Positions 59,728 to 64,000 of a DNA stretch of 64,000 nt are shown here, in pieces. A model generated the notes under the pieces. That model did not search any database and was not told the origin of the DNA. It saw only the letters and a list, made by a program, of their open reading frames with translations. The DNA comes from Halomonas denitrificans. Lineage in GTDB: Bacteria; Pseudomonadota; Gammaproteobacteria; Pseudomonadales; Halomonadaceae. Position numbers and translations under genes: made by a program. The stretch's first letter is position 1, and each line of letters opens with the position of its first letter. The stretch is taken from NCBI RefSeq assembly GCF_003056305.1, contig NZ_PYVX01000001.1:62001-126000 (forward strand), given 5' to 3'.

Positions 59728-60654
59728 TCAGTTCAGGCCCAGGTCCCCCACTTCCCGGGGCACGGTCTCGAGCAGCCACTCCCGGAAGGCCTTGACCCCC
59801 CGACGCTGCGACGGCGCCTCGCCGCGCTCGAGCAGGCAAAAGCGCGCCGGGGTGCGCAGCAACGTCTCCACCGGCCGCACCAGCTGGCCGCGTTCCAGAT
59901 AGTCGTCCACCAGCTGGCTCCAGCCCAGCGCCACGCCCTGGTCCATCATCGCCGCCTGCACAAGCATCGAATAGCTGTTGATGTTGAGCCGGCGTCGCGG
60001 AGGACGCGAGACGACGCCCACCTCGGTGAACCACTGCTTCCAGCTCATCCAGTCCTGATCGGCATCCTCGAGCGACAGCAGGGTGCAGTCGAGCAGCGCC
60101 TCAGGCCCGGAGAAGGGACCGTACTTCTCCAGGTAGCTGGGGCTGCACACTGGGAAGGCCTCCTCGTGGAAGAGCGTCGTGGCCTGCATCGCGGGCGGGG
60201 GCGTGCGGCAGTAGAAGAGCGCGACGTCGCACTCCACGCGGGCCAGGTCGCGGAGCTGCTCGATGGCGACGATCCGCAGCTCGATGTTGTCGTGCTCGCG
60301 CTGGAACTCGGAGATCTTGGGCAGCAGCCAGAGCGAAGCCATGGCGCTGGTGGTGGCCACGGTGAGCTGGTGCATTCCCTGCCAGCTGCGCACCTCGTCG
60401 GTGATCGACGCGATGTCGTTCAGCGAGTGGTGAATGGTCTGGGCATAGCGCTGACCCGCCGCGGTCAGCTTGACGCTGCGGTTGGCGCGCTCGAAGAGCG
60501 GCTTGCCCAGATAGTCCTCGAGTCCGCGAATCTGGCGACTGATCGCGCCCTGGGTCACATGGAGCTCCTCGGCCGCCAGCGTGAAGCTGAGGTGGCGGGC
60601 CGCCGACTCGAAGGCCACGAGGCTGTTCAGGGGAGGCAGGGGGCTGATCTTCAT
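59728..60654 (-). CDS. LysR-family regulator, GcvA-like
   Basis: A 308-residue LysR regulator. The helix-turn-helix (about 8-65, LPPLNSLVAFESAARHLSFTLAAEELHVTQGAISRQIRGLE) is of the GcvA/AmpR subgroup. The effector domain spans 92-300. It is convergent with the BCCT gene and most likely controls the divergent BCCT/Rieske promoters through the dyads at 57749-57786. The inducer is presumably the imported quaternary amine or a product. The direct link is inferred from location. Confidence 0.88.
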   Translation of the reverse strand: MKISPLPPLNSLVAFESAARHLSFTLAAEELHVTQGAISRQIRGLEDYLGKPLFERANRSVKLTAAGQRYAQTIHHSLNDIASITDEVRSWQGMHQLTVATTSAMASLWLLPKISEFQREHDNIELRIVAIEQLRDLARVECDVALFYCRTPPPAMQATTLFHEEAFPVCSPSYLEKYGPFSGPEALLDCTLLSLEDADQDWMSWKQWFTEVGVVSRPPRRRLNINSYSMLVQAAMMDQGVALGWSQLVDDYLERGQLVRPVETLLRTPARFCLLERGEAPSQRRGVKAFREWLLETVPREVGDLGLN

Positions 60655-60814
60655 GGCAGCGCAACATCGACGGTGGGGAGGGGCGAGGAGTTTACGCGTC
60701 GCGATGAGGCGGCGCCACGCCCCGGAGGCCGCATGACGCCGGGCGCCGAAGCAAGGCGGCCCGCCCTCCCCGGCCCTTCACCGCCCTTCGCGTCGGCCGG
60801 GTCTCGAGCGCCTG

Positions 60815-61240
60815 TCAGGCGGCTTCCTGCTCGGCCACCCGGTAGATGCGCTCCAGCATGGCGTTGAGGCCGTTGCTGCGGGTCGGCGAGAGGTGCTTGT
60901 CGAGCCCCAGGTCCTTGAGGAAGTGCGGGCTGGTGGCTCGGATGTCCGCCGGGCGGCGGTCATTGTAGATGCGCATCAGCACGGCGATCAGCCCGGAGAC
61001 GATGGCGGCGTCGGAGACCGCATCGAAGTGCAGGGTCTCACCCTCGCGGCGGTGGCGCATCCAGACGTTGGACTGACAGCCCTGGATCTTCAGCTCCTCG
61101 ACCTTCCACTCCTCGGGAAAGGCCGGCAGCTGCTTGCCCATGTCGATGATGTACTGATAGCGATCCATCCAGTTGTCGAACATCTCGAACTCGTCGAGAA
61201 GCTCCTGCTGGGCCTGTTCGGCGGTGGTCTCGGTGCTCAT
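60815..61240 (-). CDS. sufE: Cysteine desulfuration protein SufE
   Basis: A 141-residue sulfur acceptor that takes persulfide from SufS-type cysteine desulfurase for Fe-S cluster assembly. The acceptor Cys55 is in KIQGCQSNVW. The N-terminal ELLDEFEMFDNWMDRYQYIIDMGKQLP and C-terminal FLKDLGLDKHLSPTRSNGLNAM are typical. The gene is monocistronic here, away from sufS. nfuA, another Fe-S gene, begins at the window's right end, so the recombinase/KfrA pair sits between two Fe-S genes. Confidence 0.93.
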   Translation of the reverse strand: MSTETTAEQAQQELLDEFEMFDNWMDRYQYIIDMGKQLPAFPEEWKVEELKIQGCQSNVWMRHRREGETLHFDAVSDAAIVSGLIAVLMRIYNDRRPADIRATSPHFLKDLGLDKHLSPTRSNGLNAMLERIYRVAEQEAA

Positions 61241-61277
61241 GATCTCTCCTCGAGGCAGTGGACCTCAGTATACCGAC

Positions 61278-62528
61278 TCACGCGCCCCATCTCGATCCTC
61301 CGCCGTCGTCAGGCGCTGCTTCGTCGCTCCCGGCGCCGAGGCCGTGGCGCGCCTGCTGGCGATGCCACTCCTCGTCCTCGGCGTGCAGGTAGCGCGCCGT
61401 GGTATCGAGCCGCGAGTGGCGCGCGGTGCCCGCCAGGTAGCGAAGCTCCACTCCGGCCTGGGCCTGGTGGGTCAGCGCCGTATGGCGCAGCCAGTGGGGC
61501 GTGGCCTGGCGCAGGCGCACCACGGCGTCGCGGGCCTCGTCGCCCTGCTCGGCCTCCAGGGCGTTGGCCGCCTCGCCGAAGGCGTCGCGAATCAGCCGGT
61601 AGAGGCGGTTGTCGCCCAGGCCTCGTGTGCCGTCCAGCGCCCTGAGCAGCGGCCCGTCGTCATCGGAGGCGGGATGGGGCGGCAGTCCCAGGGCCTCCCG
61701 CCAGGCCACCAGCAGGGCCAGCATGTCCGGCGGCACCGGCACCTGTGCCGCCTTGTCGCCCTTGCCGACCACCCGCCACCACCAGCGTCCCTCGCGGCAC
61801 ACGAAGTCGTTCATGCGCGCCGCGCTCATCTCGCCGATGCGCGGGGCCAGCAGGTAGGCGAAGCCGAAGACCAGCCGGCGGCGTGACCGCTCGAAGACCC
61901 GGCGCGGCGCGGCGTCCGCCGGCAGCGGCCGGTCGAGCCAGGCCCAGAACCAGTCCCAGAGCGGCCGCTCAAGGTAGCGCTCGATGCCGCCCTGGCGGTT
62001 GTCCAGGCGGCGGCGCTTGTCGCGCATCAGCCGAAAGGGATTGTGGCCGACCCAGCCCGCCTCCACGAGCCAGGCGTACATGCCCTGCAGGATGACCAGG
62101 CTCTGCCGGCGGCTCGCCGGGGACAGCGGCCCACGGAAGGGCCGCCAGCGCGGATCCTTCCGCGGGCGCACCGGGCCGATCCAGCGCTCGGCCGGCCGCG
62201 GATCGGCCAGAAAGGCCTCGAAGGCGTCCAGGTCCTGGCGGCGCAGCTCGCCAAGCCCCTTGCCCTGCTCACTAAGCCACAGCAGCAGCCGCTCCGCCTC
62301 GCGCCGATAGGCGCGTTGGGTCTGCCGGCTCGCCCGGTACTCGGCGAGCCACCTCGCCACCGCCTCGGCGTCGCTCGCGGCCTCGATGTGCGCGCTCACC
62401 GCCGGCGGCCGGGATGTCGCCGCGGCCGGGACGCGCCCCAGCGCGACCGCCGACTCCGCGGGCAGCGCCAGGGCGAGGCCCACGCCATCCTGATCAAGCT
62501 GCTGTTTTTCCTGGTCTTTCATCGCCAT
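61278..62528 (-). CDS. Tyrosine-type site-specific recombinase
   Basis: A 416-residue integrase-family recombinase. A low-complexity N-terminus (1-50) precedes a core-binding SAM-like domain (about 55-160) and a catalytic domain (about 190-395). The catalytic set is complete: Arg230 (LAPRIGE), Lys256/Lys259 (GKGDKA), His345-x-x-Arg348, His371 and Tyr380. It is longer than XerC/XerD (about 300) and unlike them at the N-terminus. The start ATG 62528 faces an AT-rich gap with a dif-like site. No att-flanked phage or plasmid genes surround it. Confidence 0.9.
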   Translation of the reverse strand: MAMKDQEKQQLDQDGVGLALALPAESAVALGRVPAAATSRPPAVSAHIEAASDAEAVARWLAEYRASRQTQRAYRREAERLLLWLSEQGKGLGELRRQDLDAFEAFLADPRPAERWIGPVRPRKDPRWRPFRGPLSPASRRQSLVILQGMYAWLVEAGWVGHNPFRLMRDKRRRLDNRQGGIERYLERPLWDWFWAWLDRPLPADAAPRRVFERSRRRLVFGFAYLLAPRIGEMSAARMNDFVCREGRWWWRVVGKGDKAAQVPVPPDMLALLVAWREALGLPPHPASDDDGPLLRALDGTRGLGDNRLYRLIRDAFGEAANALEAEQGDEARDAVVRLRQATPHWLRHTALTHQAQAGVELRYLAGTARHSRLDTTARYLHAEDEEWHRQQARHGLGAGSDEAAPDDGGGSRWGA

Positions 62529-62647
62529 TGCGTCCCTTCTGTCGCGCTCGCCGTGTCGCGGCGTTTCCTGCCCGCGGCCGAGATATGCCCCGTTTCGCGG
62601 GCCGCCCCGCCTCCTGGCGGCCGAGTATCGCCCTTACGCCGCCCCAT

Positions 62648-62675
62648 AATCAAGATAATCCGCGTAATCTTGATT
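62648..62675. other. dif-like inverted repeat (11-6-11) beside the recombinase gene
   Basis: Arms 62648-62658 and 62665-62675 (AATCAAGATAA and TAATCTTGATT) are inverted with one mismatch around a 6-bp centre, TCCGCG. The 28-bp architecture is that of Xer sites. The right arm shares 7 of 11 bases, and the left arm read in reverse 8 of 11, with the E. coli XerD half-site. It could be a recombination target of the neighbouring enzyme or merely an operator. Confidence 0.5.
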
Positions 62676-62700
62676 TTATCTTGCATAGTGTAAATATATT

Positions 62701-62721
62701 TACGTAGTACGTAATACGTAA
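62701..62721. repeat. Three 7-bp iterons containing TACGTA
   Basis: Direct repeats TACGTAG, TACGTAA and TACGTAA (62701-62707, 62708-62714, 62715-62721), each itself a 6-bp palindrome and flanked by TT and AA so that the whole block is nearly symmetrical. They lie about 100 bases before the KfrA-like gene in an AT-rich island and are good candidates for its operator. Confidence 0.75.
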
Positions 62722-62817
62722 AAAGCTTCAATATTCGTCCGGTGGCGGGTAGACTGGCGCCCTGAACCCGGATGCCGCCCGCAGGAGCGGCCGGCAGATC
62801 ACCACGAGGAGACGACC

Positions 62818-63864
62818 ATGGCGCGCAGCGGCGTGCGGTACGAGGATGTACAGCGGGCCATCGACGCCCTGCTCGCGAAGGGCGAGGCCCCGAGCGTGCA
62901 CAAGGTGCGCGAGGTGCTCGGCACCGGCAGCTTCACCACCATCAGCGAGCACCTGCGGGAGTGGCGCACCCAGCGCGAGGAGAATCGCGACCAGCCGCCG
63001 CCCCGCGGCATGCCGGCGGCGCTGCAGGAGCTGGCCGAGGCGCTGTGGGAGAAGGCCCAGGTCGCCGCCAACGAGGCGCTCGCCCACTATCGCCAGGAGG
63101 CCGACGCCCGGGTGGAGACGGCCCGCGAGGAGGCCAGCGAAGCGTCACGCCGCGCCGAGGACGCCGAGCAGCGGGAGTCGGCGCTCTCCGCCCATCTGGC
63201 GAGCACCGAACAGCGCCTGACGGAGCAGAGCGGCGAGCTCGCCCGCCGCGAAGCCGAGCGCGACGCCCTGGCGGAACGCGAGGCGAAGCTCAGTCGCCAC
63301 CAGGCGCGACTCGAGCAGCAGCTCGCCGACCTGCAGCAGGTACAGGAGCAGAAGGCCCAGGAGCACCAGCAGGCGCTGGCCGACCAGGCGAGACGCCACC
63401 AGGAGCGGCTGGCCCAGGAGGAGAAGCGTCACGAGAGCAGCGAGTCGCGGCTGATGGCGCTGCTCGACGAGGCGCGCCAGGAGCGCCAGGCCGCCGACAA
63501 GGCCCACGCCCAGCGCCATCAGCAGCTCGAGACGCGCTTGGAGCGCACCGAGCGGCTGGTGCAGGAGGCGCGGAGCGCGCTGGCCGAGGAGGAGAAGCGC
63601 CACCGCGAGACCGACTGGGCGCGCCGGCAGGCCGAGGAGCGCACGCGTACCCAGCAGCATGAGCAGACCCTGCTGCAGGGGCGCATCGACGAGCAGAAGC
63701 AGCTGCTGGCGGAACAGGCGCGCCGCCTGCGCGAGCTGGAGACCCAGCTGCATCGCTGCCTGTGGCAGGCGCCGGTGGAGACCCAGCGCGACGAGAACAA
63801 GGAGGAGGACGCGGCCGAAAACGACGAAGGCCCCGCGAATGCGGAGCCTTCCAGGGAGGAGTGA
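62818..63864 (+). CDS. KfrA-like DNA-binding coiled-coil protein
   Basis: A 348-residue protein. The N-terminal KfrA_N domain (about 1-60, RYEDVQRAIDALLAKGEAPSVHKVREVLGTGSFTTISEHLREW) binds DNA. The rest (about 70-320) is a continuous Glu/Gln/Arg-rich coiled coil with an acidic tail. Plasmid KfrA proteins autorepress and may help partitioning; this copy is chromosomal. It is divergent from the tyrosine recombinase gene and shares the AT-rich control region. The ATG follows AGGAGA. A hairpin overlaps its 3' end. Confidence 0.85.
   Translation: MARSGVRYEDVQRAIDALLAKGEAPSVHKVREVLGTGSFTTISEHLREWRTQREENRDQPPPRGMPAALQELAEALWEKAQVAANEALAHYRQEADARVETAREEASEASRRAEDAEQRESALSAHLASTEQRLTEQSGELARREAERDALAEREAKLSRHQARLEQQLADLQQVQEQKAQEHQQALADQARRHQERLAQEEKRHESSESRLMALLDEARQERQAADKAHAQRHQQLETRLERTERLVQEARSALAEEEKRHRETDWARRQAEERTRTQQHEQTLLQGRIDEQKQLLAEQARRLRELETQLHRCLWQAPVETQRDENKEEDAAENDEGPANAEPSREE
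63826..63851. terminator. Hairpin at the end of the KfrA-like gene
   Basis: Arms GAAGGC-C-CCGC (63826-63836) and GCGG-A-GCCTTC (63841-63851) pair with one internal mismatch around loop GAAT. It lies inside the last codons and may terminate both convergent genes. Confidence 0.5.
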
Positions 63865-63913
63865 GGACGGCGCCGGGAGGCCGATGACCTCCCGCGCGCG
63901 CCCTGTCGCCGCC

Positions 63914-64000
63914 TTAGCGGTAGTAGGCGTTGGTGGTGTCGGAGTGATCGGTCACGTCGCGGATGCCGGCAAGCTCCGGGATGCGCTCGAGCAGGGTCTT
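63914..64000 (-). CDS. nfuA: Fe-S biogenesis protein NfuA (3' end only)
   Basis: The last 28 residues of a minus-strand gene that continues beyond the window. The visible end, TLLERIPELAGIRDVTDHSDTTNAYYR, closely matches the C-terminus of NfuA (TLLEQFPELKGVRDLTEH in E. coli), a carrier that delivers Fe-S clusters to target proteins. The stop TAA is at 63914-63916. The Cys-x-x-Cys motif lies outside the window. Confidence 0.75.
   Translation of the reverse strand, partial: KTLLERIPELAGIRDVTDHSDTTNAYYR

Noticed and set aside
61278..62528. Calling the tyrosine recombinase XerC or XerD
   Set aside because: It is about 110 residues longer, with a different N-terminus, and lies 15 kb from dif; the housekeeping XerCD are expected elsewhere.

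Overview
The window is a GC-rich chromosomal segment from a halophilic gammaproteobacterium, most likely a member of the Halomonadaceae. The evidence is a complete ectoine operon (ectABC), gammaproteobacterial gene orders (ruvCAB-tolQRAB-pal-cpoB, ubiG-mupP, tamAB, zur), a BCCT osmolyte transporter and very high G+C. I see no tRNA, rRNA, insertion sequence or CRISPR array. A near-perfect gammaproteobacterial dif site lies at 46705-46732, and FtsK-type KOPS octamers (GGGNAGGG) reverse their prevailing direction there. The window therefore appears to span the replication terminus.

Layout. 1-4.6 kb: the end of a HypT-like LysR regulator, a NadM-Nudix enzyme, a YihY/BrkB membrane protein, leucine dehydrogenase and acylphosphatase. 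4.7-7.5 kb: a minus-strand operon of a D-2-hydroxyacid dehydrogenase, a PfkB sugar kinase and a nucleoside hydrolase. 7.7-19.3 kb: a plus-strand housekeeping block (fmdB-like, aspS, yebC, ruvCAB, tolQRAB-pal-cpoB, yciK). 19.4-24 kb: ubiG-mupP, galU with a strongly diverged UDP-glucose dehydrogenase homologue, and sodB. 24-31.6 kb: a membrane-anchored coiled-coil protein, tamA, tamB and msrA. 31.5-41 kb: a Crp/Fnr regulator, a possible ferritin-like protein, a YheT hydrolase, a second HypT-like LysR regulator and a dppABCDF-type peptide transporter. 41-46.6 kb: carbonic anhydrase, glutathione reductase, ectABC and a DUF3833 lipoprotein. 46.7-50.2 kb: dif, then a three-gene module of retropepsin-like lipoprotein protease, inactive transglutaminase with membrane helices, and a RimK-like ATP-grasp ligase. 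50.3-51.6 kb: zur-hisI-yidD. 51.6-60.7 kb: a catabolic island (Rieske oxygenase, aldehyde dehydrogenase, rubredoxin-rubredoxin reductase fusion, FAD amine oxidase-like enzyme, cupin) facing a BCCT transporter and a LysR gene. 60.8-64 kb: sufE, a tyrosine recombinase and a KfrA-like protein flanking an AT-rich region with a dif-like site, and the 3' end of nfuA.

How the genes work together. ectABC makes ectoine. The BCCT/Rieske island probably imports and degrades a quaternary ammonium compound. Tol-Pal, TamAB and the 7TM/ATP-grasp module all concern the cell envelope. The most promising sites for new biology are: (1) the dif-like 11-6-11 site and TACGTA repeats between the recombinase and KfrA genes; (2) the Rieske oxygenase paired with a rubredoxin-reductase fusion; (3) the retropepsin/7TM-transglutaminase/ATP-grasp module beside dif; (4) the UDP-glucose dehydrogenase homologue whose catalytic cysteine is replaced by asparagine.
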